In this document: positions 1 through 6,481 of the stretch, piece after piece
Layout: the number at the start of each line of letters is the position of its first letter
How positions within the stretch are numbered: the stretch's first letter is position 1
Source: Alkalihalobacillus sp. CinArs1
GTDB taxonomy: Bacteria > Bacillota > Bacilli > Bacillales > Guptibacillaceae
Direction: 5' to 3'
DNA: 64,000 nucleotides
Assembly: GCF_947387515.1 (NCBI RefSeq)
Contig: NZ_CANDOB010000003.1
Location: forward strand, 1-64,000
Position numbers and translations under genes: made by a program
The notes under the pieces: model-generated
What the model was told of the DNA's origin: nothing
Database searches by the model: none
Seen by the model: the letters and a program-made list of their open reading frames with translations, nothing else

Positions 1-74
1 GCCCGTTGGTCAAGCGGTTAAGACACCGCCCTTTCACGGCGGTAACACGGGTTCGAATCCCGTACGGGTCACCA
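1..74 (+). tRNA. tRNA-Glu (TTC), missing its first base
   Basis: Cloverleaf tRNA with the anticodon loop CTTTCAC (anticodon TTC, glutamate) and the T-arm GGTTCGAATCC. The acceptor 3' strand ACGGGTC (64-70) is followed by the discriminator and an encoded CCA (71-74). The 5' acceptor strand starts one base short, so the first G lies just outside the window. The 3' end is duplicated about 110 bases downstream (see the repeat at 166-189). Confidence 0.96.
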
Positions 75-165
75 TTTCAAAGAAGCTTACGGGCTTCTCA
101 CCCAAGGGTTCCCCTGCAGAAGTTCTCTCGAAGAAGAGAAATCAGCAGGACTAGCTAACGCGTCG

Positions 166-189
166 GAATCCCGTACGGGTCACCATTTC
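166..189 (+). repeat. duplicate of the tRNA-Glu 3' end
   Basis: These 24 bases are identical to 55-78, which cover the tRNA T-arm 3' half, acceptor strand, CCA and four bases beyond. Similarity fades upstream of 166, so no second tRNA body is present. The 87-base spacer holds two hairpins: AGAAGC/GCTTCT (81-98), and CCTGC...GCAGG enclosing TTCTCT/AGAGAA (113-149). A core repeat at a tRNA 3' end is what integrative elements use as att sites. It could equally be a remnant of a deleted tandem tRNA. Confidence 0.8.
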
Positions 190-220
190 TTATAATAATT
201 TTAATTGATTATGAAGCGAC

Positions 221-247
221 AGCACACTCAAAGAGGTGCTTTTTTTG
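221..247 (+). terminator. terminator after tRNA-Glu
   Basis: AGCAC/GTGCT stem extended by CT/AG past a bulged A, loop CAAAG, then a run of seven T. It lies downstream of the tRNA and the duplicated tail and would end the tRNA transcript. Confidence 0.8.
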
Positions 248-313
248 TTGTCCAAATGAACCTCTCACCTAAGAAGGGCATACAGTGTCTATATCAAGTG
301 AGAAGGGATGGAA

Positions 314-649
314 ATGATGTACAGTGAAGAACATGAGCACATCGCATACCACATTCATACCTATGAGGCTCCTCGTCAACAACAACCAGTGATGCAGCCA
401 CCTTCTAGTCCACCATCAACAACACCACAAATGCCTATGTCAGCACAAGCAGGAACGCAGGCAGTAGACCCGTTTGCGATCAGAGGGTGTTTATACCGCT
501 ACACGTATATATGGATGAAAGGTGGAAATCGCTTCTGGTTCTGGCCAGTTTTTGTTGGCAGAAGATCTGTATCTGGATTTCGATGGACTGGAAGAAGATG
601 GGTATATACAGGCATTGATCTTAATCGAATCGAAATGTTTACTTGTTAA
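314..649 (+). CDS. conserved Bacillaceae small protein, function unknown
   Basis: About 111 residues. The N-terminal half is low complexity, rich in Gln, Pro, Ser and Thr. The C-terminal half (about 60-111) is a compact aromatic module containing GNRFWFWPVFVGRRSVSGFR and ending in a cysteine. I recognise this module from small Bacillus proteins of unknown role but know no established function. An in-frame ATG lies at 308, but the AGAAGGG ribosome site (301-307) abuts it, so the ATG at 314 or 317 is the likelier start. No signal peptide or membrane segment is visible. The reverse-strand ORF over this region is a shadow. Confidence 0.7.
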   Translation: MMYSEEHEHIAYHIHTYEAPRQQQPVMQPPSSPPSTTPQMPMSAQAGTQAVDPFAIRGCLYRYTYIWMKGGNRFWFWPVFVGRRSVSGFRWTGRRWVYTGIDLNRIEMFTC

Positions 650-655
650 GTGGAT

Positions 656-677
656 GAGCGCTTTTAACGAAGCGCTC
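656..677. terminator. hairpin downstream of the small conserved protein
   Basis: Perfect 8-bp inverted repeat GAGCGCTT / AAGCGCTC with a 6-base loop. It lacks a strong T-run on either strand, so it may be a weak terminator or an mRNA-stabilising hairpin. Confidence 0.5.
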
Positions 678-777
678 AAAATATGTAACAGAATAGTTAA
701 AAAATTATCTGGCATTTTCGTCGTCTTCATGGGACAATGTAAGAAATCTTTTATTTGAGAAAGTCAGGTGTAGACGA

Positions 778-1428
778 TTGCGCTTTCCGTTATGGTCAAG
801 AAAGCTTTTTGTAGCATTCATTGCTGTAATCACGCTTGGTACAGTTATACCAACAGAATATTTACAAGATCTTAAACCTGCACAAAAGACTGAAGCTAAC
901 TACCAAAAAGACGTTTCACACGTTGTTGAAACGGACGAGCCTCCTCAACTATCATATGAAGAAGTCGAGAGTGAACCCCTACGATGGCCTGAGATTGCAG
1001 AACGCTCTTCATCATCTGAGGTAGTAGAAGAATTCATTACATATGCTTCACTACAAACTGAAGAATTAGGAATAAGAAAGTTTGGCGACACGATTGCTAA
1101 CCGTGTTGGGTCCGAATACATAAATTTAATCGTTCCGAAAGTAAGCGAGGTCATTACATCTAAAGTCGAAGAACTAGATGTTGATTTCGTTCGTTCACTT
1201 CGTTTGACTGATAAACCATCTGGTGGCTATGGTGAACGTATCATGCACGTGTACAACGAGAAAACAGGGAATGACTTGATGAGGTTTCATGTGAGAAGAG
1301 ACCATCCACCTCAGGATGGGTACTGGTTTAACTTCCATTATCATGACGAAAAAGATAACTTTAGTGAGCATCATGAAGTTGGGAAAATTTATTGGGATAA
1401 AAACACTCCGCCAAAATGGCTCTCATAA
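778..1428 (+). CDS. ypjP: YpjP-like protein
   Basis: 216 residues, TTG start at 778 after AGGTG. An N-terminal hydrophobic segment (about residues 9-26, LFVAFIAVITLGTV) suggests a signal anchor or secretion signal. The rest is acidic and soluble, with a C-terminal block rich in aromatic and His residues (DGYWFNFHYHDE, then GKIYWDKNTPPKW) that I associate with the YpjP family. In B. subtilis ypjP sits directly upstream of a thymidylate synthase-dhfr pair. Here that pair also lies downstream (3861-5137) but five genes intervene, so the synteny is loosened. No biochemical role is known for the family. The assignment rests on the C-terminal pattern and on context. Confidence 0.7.
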   Translation: MRFPLWSRKLFVAFIAVITLGTVIPTEYLQDLKPAQKTEANYQKDVSHVVETDEPPQLSYEEVESEPLRWPEIAERSSSSEVVEEFITYASLQTEELGIRKFGDTIANRVGSEYINLIVPKVSEVITSKVEELDVDFVRSLRLTDKPSGGYGERIMHVYNEKTGNDLMRFHVRRDHPPQDGYWFNFHYHDEKDNFSEHHEVGKIYWDKNTPPKWLS

Positions 1429-1449
1429 TGAGGCATGCGGGGTGTTTCT
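1401..1449 (+). terminator. long-loop hairpin at the end of ypjP
   Basis: AAACACTCCGC (1401-1411) pairs with GCGGGGTGTTT through 11 bp with one G-T wobble, ending in TTTCTG. The 5' arm lies inside the end of the ypjP coding region and the loop is about 27 bases. Confidence 0.5.
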
Positions 1450-1476
1450 GTTTGATTGGAAGGGGAATGAATAGAG

Positions 1477-1698
1477 ATGGAACTCGTTCAATGTATAAGA
1501 GATGTATTTGAAGAAGATCCTTTAACAGGTACTGAAAATGAAAGGAAATTATTTAAAAAAGGAAATTTTTATCCAGCCTATCAGGATGATCACGAGAACT
1601 GGATAACAGTTGATGACGAAGGGGAGCATCATATCATTGCTAGTGGTGAGTCACCAATAGAGGATTTCTGGTTTTTGTATCGTTTTAGAATCGCATAA
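1477..1698 (+). CDS. small hypothetical protein
   Basis: 73 residues, acidic, with several Trp/Tyr/Phe residues (KGNFYPAY, NWITVDDEG, DFWFLYRF). No signal peptide or membrane segment. The ATG at 1477 is preceded by AAGGGG, at a rather long distance. It is followed at once by a perfect palindromic terminator, which supports an independent gene. The alternation of short polar and aromatic stretches resembles a small SH3-like beta barrel, but I do not recognise a family and assign no function. Confidence 0.6.
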   Translation: MELVQCIRDVFEEDPLTGTENERKLFKKGNFYPAYQDDHENWITVDDEGEHHIIASGESPIEDFWFLYRFRIA

Positions 1699-1702
1699 GT
1701 AA

Positions 1703-1724
1703 ACGCTGCTCAATTGAGCAGCGT
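1703..1724. terminator. palindromic terminator between convergent small genes
   Basis: Perfect 22-base palindrome ACGCTGCTCAA/TTGAGCAGCGT. On the plus strand it is followed by a T-rich stretch. It separates the plus-strand gene ending at 1698 from the minus-strand small gene ending at 1729. Confidence 0.8.
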
Positions 1725-1728
1725 CGTA

Positions 1729-1848
1729 TTACTTCTTTTTAGGGCGCGCTTGTTGCGGGCCTCTTTTTTTATTCATTTGGAGAGCATCCTCACCGCTTTT
1801 AGTACCCTGAGCCCCTGTTTTGGGATCGTAGCCATTGCGACTTTTCAT
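1729..1848 (-). CDS. 39-residue basic small protein
   Basis: Minus-strand ORF starting MKSRNGYDPKTGAQG and ending in RPKKK, 39 residues and highly basic. It has an excellent ribosome site (AAAGGAGG, eight bases before the ATG) and its stop abuts the palindromic terminator, so I regard it as a real gene. A CATAGTA sequence about 25-30 bases upstream of the start on the minus strand fits the -10 element of forespore sigma-G promoters, but I see no convincing -35. Length and composition recall small spore proteins, yet no GPR cleavage motif is present. Function unknown. Confidence 0.6.
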   Translation of the reverse strand: MKSRNGYDPKTGAQGTKSGEDALQMNKKRGPQQARPKKK

Positions 1849-1902
1849 TGAGCAATCCTCCTTTTAGGTGTCACTCAATACTATGCCCAGACCAAACTCA
1901 AA

Positions 1903-2139
1903 TTAAAACATAGGATTTTCTTCAATAAATTGATATACGTTACGTACGAGTTCATCTGAAGATGTAGCAGTAACGCGCTCTCCGTTAACGAGACAATACA
2001 TCTCCTGACTACATAACGTACAATGCCCTAGACAAGAATATTCTAATACATCTAGATCATGGTCTTTTTCAAGTATTTCCATCGCTTTATGTGAACCGCT
2101 TGATAGGTTGCTCATACAAAACTCTACGATAGGATTCAT
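1903..2139 (-). CDS. yuzB: YuzB-like protein (DUF1450)
   Basis: 78 residues with the family layout: an N-terminal NPIVEFCMSN segment, the central cysteine-rich block CLGHCTLC (about residues 36-43), and a C-terminal YQFIEENPMF. The cysteines could bind metal or take part in thiol chemistry, but no function is established. The ATG is preceded by GAGGTGATA. It is divergent from the thioredoxin reductase gene at 2338, which is also cysteine-based redox chemistry; a functional tie would be inference. Confidence 0.85.
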   Translation of the reverse strand: MNPIVEFCMSNLSSGSHKAMEILEKDHDLDVLEYSCLGHCTLCSQEMYCLVNGERVTATSSDELVRNVYQFIEENPMF

Positions 2140-2337
2140 GCTATTATCACCTCAATGCTGATTGCAAGTTCTACACTTGTTCATTTTATCAAGAAGGAAT
2201 GGTAATGAACAACCTTTTGCAATTGAGCAGAATAATAAGCAATATTCAGTAAATACGATATACTAAATGCGTATAGAGGGTTTATTTCTTTAAAATAAGG
2301 AAAAATAAAATAATGAAGCTTATAGAGGAGGGTCATT

Positions 2338-3279
2338 ATGAATAAACCAGTTATCGTAGGAACGGGACCAGCAGGTTTAACCGCTGCAATTTATTTAGCA
2401 AGAGCAAATATGGAGCCTCTCGTTATCGAGGGTCCAGAGCCGGGTGGTCAATTAACCTTGACGACAGATGTAGAAAACTTTCCTGGGTTTGCTGATGGAA
2501 TACTTGGCCCAGAGTTAATGGAAAACATGAAGAAACAAGCATTACGCTTCGGTGCTCGAATTGAAAGAGGCTGGGTTAAGGATATCGATTTTTCAAAAAG
2601 ACCTTATACTTTAAAAACCGATACGCTTGGTGATGTAGAAGCAGATGCGGTATTGATTTCGACTGGTGCTTCGGCAAAGTTATTAGGAATACCAGGAGAA
2701 TCCGAGAATATGGGTAGAGGTGTAAGCACTTGCGCGACGTGTGATGGGTTCTTCTTTAGAAATAAGAAGATCGTCGTTGTTGGCGGAGGAGACTCTGCGA
2801 TGGAGGAAGCCACTTTCCTTACTAAGTTCGCTTCGGAAGTTACGATTCTTCATCGAAGGAACGAACTCAGAGCATCAAAAATCATGCAAGAAAGAGCGCG
2901 TAATAATGAAAAGATCTCATGGAAGCTTAACTACTCACCTGTTGAAGTTGTTTCAGATGGAAAGAAAGTAAGCGGAATCAAAGTAAGAGAAAGTGATTCA
3001 GGTAATGAAGAAACGATCGAGACGGATGGAATCTTTGTAGCGATCGGTCATAAGCCAAACACTGATTTTCTTGAAGGAAAAATAGACATGGATGACAAAG
3101 GTTACATCAATGTTGAACCAGGAACTACCCGTACGAACCTTCCAGGTGTTTTTGCTTGTGGAGACGTGCAAGATTTTACTTACAGGCAGGCAATTACAGC
3201 AGCAGGCACTGGGTGTATGGCAGCGATGGATTGTGAAAGATTCCTTGAAGGAAATGCTTTCATCGATTGGAGCATGTAA
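2338..3279 (+). CDS. trxB: thioredoxin reductase, CATC active-site type
   Basis: 313 residues. The N-terminal FAD motif GTGPAGLTAAIY (about 8-19), the redox-active CATC (Cys132/Cys135), the NADPH motif GGGDSA (about 149-154) and the C-terminal GVFACGDV FAD motif are all present. It would transfer electrons from NADPH to thioredoxin in the cytoplasm. Canonical Bacillus TrxB carries CAVC and sits near hprK/lgt. This protein has CATCDGFFF and a C-terminal YRQAITAAGTGCMAA block more typical of TrxB from other phyla. It may therefore be a second, laterally acquired reductase. The AGAGGAGGG ribosome site fits the ATG. A shared terminator follows. Confidence 0.9.
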   Translation: MNKPVIVGTGPAGLTAAIYLARANMEPLVIEGPEPGGQLTLTTDVENFPGFADGILGPELMENMKKQALRFGARIERGWVKDIDFSKRPYTLKTDTLGDVEADAVLISTGASAKLLGIPGESENMGRGVSTCATCDGFFFRNKKIVVVGGGDSAMEEATFLTKFASEVTILHRRNELRASKIMQERARNNEKISWKLNYSPVEVVSDGKKVSGIKVRESDSGNEETIETDGIFVAIGHKPNTDFLEGKIDMDDKGYINVEPGTTRTNLPGVFACGDVQDFTYRQAITAAGTGCMAAMDCERFLEGNAFIDWSM

Positions 3280-3286
3280 TAAAGAA

Positions 3287-3313
3287 ACGGAGGGATCCCC
3301 CTCCGTCTTTTTT
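3287..3313. terminator. bidirectional terminator trxB / hsp20
   Basis: ACGGAGGG/CCCTCCGT, 8-bp stem with the 4-base loop ATCC, followed by T7 on the plus strand. It lies between the convergent trxB and small heat-shock genes. Confidence 0.9.
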
Positions 3314-3759
3314 TATTCGATATCTAAATAGTTTATGGTATCTTTTATTCGATCTTTCTTAGGTATCATGACTTCGAGGATACCGTTCTCATATTTCCCC
3401 TTCACATTCTTCATTGAAAAGGAATAGGGCAGTTTGATCAATCTGCTAGTACTCGAATACGCTCTTTCCTGTTTATAGTACTTTTGTTTATCATTCCGTT
3501 CTTCTTGAAAGCTGTCTGATTCAATGGAAATACGGATGCTATCTCCTAATGGCTCTACTTTAATTTGTTCTTTTGATACGCCAGGAAGTTCAGCTTCAAC
3601 TATAAAAGCAGAATTCGTTTCATATAGGTCGACACGAAATGCCTGGTGTGGAAGTAAATTAGAAAATGGATCCTTAAAAAAATCATCGAATGTATTCAAC
3701 CAATTTTGAAGATTAGGATCCTGAAGAATCTTTGGAAGTTTGTCTCCTTTTCCCATCAC
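3313..3759 (-). CDS. small heat-shock protein, Hsp20/alpha-crystallin family
   Basis: 148 residues. An alpha-crystallin domain spans about residues 42-146, with the beta-strand pattern FRVDLYETNSAFIVEAELPG, the KYENGILEVMIPKK motif near the C-terminus and the preceding RLIKLPYSF. The N-terminal arm (1-40) is short. ATP-independent holdase chaperone by family. Bacillus genomes also use this fold for spore coat proteins such as CotM/CotP, and the sequence alone does not separate the two roles. The start is GTG at 3759 or the ATG one codon later; AAAGGA lies 6-9 bases upstream. Confidence 0.85.
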   Translation of the reverse strand: MMGKGDKLPKILQDPNLQNWLNTFDDFFKDPFSNLLPHQAFRVDLYETNSAFIVEAELPGVSKEQIKVEPLGDSIRISIESDSFQEERNDKQKYYKQERAYSSTSRLIKLPYSFSMKNVKGKYENGILEVMIPKKDRIKDTINYLDIE

Positions 3760-3860
3760 ATATCATCCTTTCCTTAATTTCTCATATAACATATGATGTG
3801 TGAATGAGAACGTTCCAGTGGTACAATAACAATTAGCAAATGTTTGGGAGGGAAGCATAG

Positions 3861-4655
3861 ATGAAAACATACTTACAATTATGCGAAGAAATACTACATA
3901 ACGGTACAAAGAAGTCTGATCGAACGGGTACTGGTACTATTAGCGTTTTTGGTCACCAGATGAGATTCGATTTGCAAGAAGGCTTTCCTGCGTTAACTAC
4001 GAAAAAGCTTCATTTACGATCGATTATCCATGAATTACTGTGGTTCATTAATGGAGATACCAATGTAAAATATCTTCAAGATAATGGCGTCCGCATTTGG
4101 AACGAATGGGCGGATGAAAATGGAGAACTAGGACCTGTATACGGTCACCAGTGGAGGTCTTGGACTGGAGCTGATGGTGACACGGTAGATCAACTTCAAA
4201 ACGTAATCAATCAAATTAAAACGAATCCTAATTCTAGACGAATGATCGTTACGGCATGGAATCCTTCACAAGTGGATGAGATGGCGCTTCCTCCATGTCA
4301 TTGTCTCTTTCAATTTTATGTAGCTGATGGAAAACTTTCATGTCAGCTCTATCAGCGCTCAGCAGATGTCTTTCTTGGCGTACCATTCAACATCGCATCC
4401 TACGCCTTACTCACGATGATGATGGCGCAGGTATGTGATTTAGAGCCTGGAGAATTCATCCATACTCTTGGAGATGCACACATTTACAATAATCACCTTG
4501 AGCAGGTTGAATTACAGTTAACAAGAGATCCAAGACCATTACCTAAAATGAAAATTAACCCTGAAGTTAAATCATTATTCGATTTTTCATTTGAAGACTT
4601 TGAACTTACAGAATATGATCCGCATCCACACATAAAGGGAGAGGTATCTGTATGA
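3861..4655 (+). CDS. thyA: thymidylate synthase (ThyA type)
   Basis: 264 residues, the standard length of the ThyA/ThyB class. It methylates dUMP to dTMP using methylene-tetrahydrofolate. The catalytic Cys146 lies in [12 protein letters not shown]. The N-terminal SDRTGTGT phosphate-binding segment and the C-terminal [12 protein letters not shown] also match. The ATG follows GGGAGGGAAGC. Its stop overlaps the dfrA start by four bases (ATGA), giving the usual pairing of dTMP synthesis with regeneration of the dihydrofolate it produces. Confidence 0.98.
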   Translation: MKTYLQLCEEILHNGTKKSDRTGTGTISVFGHQMRFDLQEGFPALTTKKLHLRSIIHELLWFINGDTNVKYLQDNGVRIWNEWADENGELGPVYGHQWRSWTGADGDTVDQLQNVINQIKTNPNSRRMIVTAWNPSQVDEMALPPCHCLFQFYVADGKLSCQLYQRSADVFLGVPFNIASYALLTMMMAQVCDLEPGEFIHTLGDAHIYNNHLEQVELQLTRDPRPLPKMKINPEVKSLFDFSFEDFELTEYDPHPHIKGEVSV

Positions 4656-5137
4656 TTTCTTTTTTACTTGCAATGGATGAAAATCATTTGATCGGTAAGA
4701 ACAATGATTTACCGTGGCATCTACCAGCTGATCTTGCATACTTTAAAAAAATGACGCTGCAAAAATCAATCGTAATGGGTAGGAAAACGTTTGAATCCAT
4801 TGGGAAGCCTCTACCAGGAAGAGAAAGTTACGTGATTACAAGGCGTGAGCTTTCCATCAAAAACGTAACAATTCTACATTCTATCGAAGAATTTCTAAAA
4901 ATGGCTGAAGAAGATAACGAAAAGGAATGGTTTGTAATCGGAGGTGCTGAGATTTACCGTCAGCTCTTGCCTTACGCCGATCGGCTTTACATCACAGAAA
5001 TTCATAATGAATTTCAAGGCGATGCATACTTCACTGATTTAAAGAGTGAGGATTGGGTTGAGAAATCTAGAGATATAAATAAGAAGGATGAGAAGAATCC
5101 TTACGATTATGATTTTGTTATTTATGAAAGAAGATAA
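4652..5137 (+). CDS. dfrA: dihydrofolate reductase
   Basis: 161 residues. Reduces dihydrofolate to tetrahydrofolate with NADPH. The N-terminal [20 protein letters not shown] with W in [11 protein letters not shown], the NADPH-binding [17 protein letters not shown] and the [15 protein letters not shown] segment are typical. Translationally coupled to thyA through an ATGA overlap. A strong bidirectional terminator follows at once. Confidence 0.97.
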   Translation: MISFLLAMDENHLIGKNNDLPWHLPADLAYFKKMTLQKSIVMGRKTFESIGKPLPGRESYVITRRELSIKNVTILHSIEEFLKMAEEDNEKEWFVIGGAEIYRQLLPYADRLYITEIHNEFQGDAYFTDLKSEDWVEKSRDINKKDEKNPYDYDFVIYERR

Positions 5138-5143
5138 AAAGCG

Positions 5144-5171
5144 AAACGCCGGTTCCTACGAACCGGCGTTT
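5144..5171. terminator. bidirectional terminator dfrA / ferredoxin
   Basis: AAACGCCGGTTC/GAACCGGCGTTT, a 12-bp perfect stem with the loop CTAC. It sits between convergent genes and has T-rich flanks on both strands. Confidence 0.92.
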
Positions 5172-5177
5172 TACTCT

Positions 5178-5501
5178 TTATTTCTCTGGGCGAGGACCAG
5201 GATCATCAAGACCCGAGCTTTCGATCGTCATAGCTGGCTTAACTTCACAGTCACCGTTTACTCGGACTTGACATGAGAGGCGTAGGTTCTCTTCTACACC
5301 CTTTCTTTTAAAAGCTTCTTTTTCGATATCAGTAAGTTCTCCAAAATCGCCATCTAGCACTTCAACGCGACACGTTGTGCATTTAGCTTTACCACCACAT
5401 CGATGAAGAATATGTACATCGTTGTCTTCAAGCGCAAGTGTTAGCTTCGTTCCTTCCTCTACATCAAATGTTCCATAATCTGGTACAGTAACTTTTGCCA
5501 A
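5178..5501 (-). CDS. 2Fe-2S ferredoxin, plant/adrenodoxin fold
   Basis: 107 residues. Cluster ligands are visible as CGGKAKCTTC (Cys35, Cys41, Cys44) plus Cys77 in LRLSCQV. The CxxxxxCxxC spacing is that of [2Fe-2S] ferredoxins. Electron carrier in the cytoplasm; the partner is not evident. AAGGAGG ribosome site before the ATG. It is monocistronic between a terminator and the divergent DUF2203 gene. The C-terminal tail DDPGPRPEK is short and disordered. Confidence 0.9.
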   Translation of the reverse strand: MAKVTVPDYGTFDVEEGTKLTLALEDNDVHILHRCGGKAKCTTCRVEVLDGDFGELTDIEKEAFKRKGVEENLRLSCQVRVNGDCEVKPAMTIESSGLDDPGPRPEK

Positions 5502-5670
5502 GAGAAATTCCTCCTTATTTTATAATGTTCCCCTCACTATCCATCATAGCGGATTTGTAGAGCTATTTATAGGGTTTACAACAAAAAGCAAAAATACGTC
5601 GAATTATGCTTAAAGATGTCAAGTAAGGGTAAATACATACTATTGAATAATCGGATGGAGGAGAACTCAC

Positions 5671-6078
5671 ATGAACAAGAGATATTTTACAGAGCACGAA
5701 GCGAATGAGACGATTCCTAAAGTAAAGCGAGAGCTGGCAGGTCTTAAGAGCGTGACTCAATCTTTTGGTGAACAGTATGAACAGCTAGAGCAGCATAAGA
5801 AAACCTTGTTATATCGTCACAAAACAAAAGTAGATGAAGATATTCTATTCAAAAAAGAGTCTAGAATGGAATTTATGGAATTAGAGGCTCAAACGTTTAT
5901 TAGAAACTTACTCAGTTTCGGAGTGAAGATCATCGATATCGAAAATGGTTTGATTGCATTCCCAGCTGTTTTAAACGGTGAAGAGGTGGAGCTTTATTGG
6001 AAAGAAGGACAGGAAAACGTGACGCTTAACCCTCAGGTATCGTTGCTAGAACGATCGAAGGAAGACGACCGTGTTTGA
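5671..6078 (+). CDS. DUF2203-type protein
   Basis: 135 residues. The N-terminus YFTEHEANETIPKVKRELAGL followed by a long helical segment (about 10-80), then a small strand-rich part reading GLIAFPAVLNGEEVELYW, matches my memory of the DUF2203 family, which has no assigned biochemical role. GGAGGAG precedes the ATG. It stands alone between the divergent ferredoxin gene and the SASP-like gene. No membrane segment. Confidence 0.75.
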   Translation: MNKRYFTEHEANETIPKVKRELAGLKSVTQSFGEQYEQLEQHKKTLLYRHKTKVDEDILFKKESRMEFMELEAQTFIRNLLSFGVKIIDIENGLIAFPAVLNGEEVELYWKEGQENVTLNPQVSLLERSKEDDRV

Positions 6079-6165
6079 GGGTTTCTTATTTGAAATTTCA
6101 CATACCGTACTAAGTATAAGAATATAACATTCAGAACACCTTATTACTAGTGGAGGTGAAGAAAA

Positions 6166-6282
6166 ATGAAAAATCCAAAACAAGCTCATAAGCACGAAAC
6201 TGAGTTTGCAAGTGAACTTTCTGCTGACCAAAACAACAACAAAAAACATAAAAAAAACAAGAAGCAAAAAAAGAACGCGTAA
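6166..6282 (+). CDS. SASP-like 38-residue spore protein
   Basis: ATG at 6166 after GGAGGTGAAG. The 38-residue product begins MKNPKQAHKHETEFASELSA and ends in a Lys/Asn/Gln-rich tail. TEFASE is the recognition sequence of the spore protease GPR, as in gamma-type and minor small acid-soluble spore proteins. I infer a forespore-expressed SASP that is degraded at germination to supply amino acids. It is short, very basic and followed by a terminator. I did not find a convincing sigma-G promoter upstream. A 26-codon ORF at 6337-6417 downstream has no ribosome site and is not called. Confidence 0.75.
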   Translation: MKNPKQAHKHETEFASELSADQNNNKKHKKNKKQKKNA

Positions 6283-6296
6283 GCAATACTATAAGG

Positions 6297-6326
6297 AGGC
6301 TGTCGAGAAGATCTCGAGAGCCTTTC
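6297..6326 (+). terminator. terminator after SASP-like gene
   Basis: AGGCT/AGCCT plus TCGAGA/TCTCGA stem with single mismatched bases between the two blocks and the loop AGA, followed by TTT. The T-run is short. Confidence 0.7.
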
Positions 6327-6481
6327 GCTATGCAATATGACAAACCGTGATCTTCAATTCAAAGTACGAGAGAGTGATGAGCAACTCACACTTCATCCAG
6401 TGATTGTTGTGAATTAGTTCCTTTCTAAAGACAAAAAGGGTAAAATAGAAAGCAGACTATAGAGAGAAAAGGATGAGTGTC

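Noticed and set aside
33-190. A second tRNA gene in the region after tRNA-Glu
   Set aside because: Only the last 24 bases of the tRNA are repeated; no D-arm or anticodon arm can be folded from 79-165.
6337-6417. 26-codon ORF downstream of the SASP-like gene
   Set aside because: No Shine-Dalgarno sequence and no promoter of its own; it follows a terminator.
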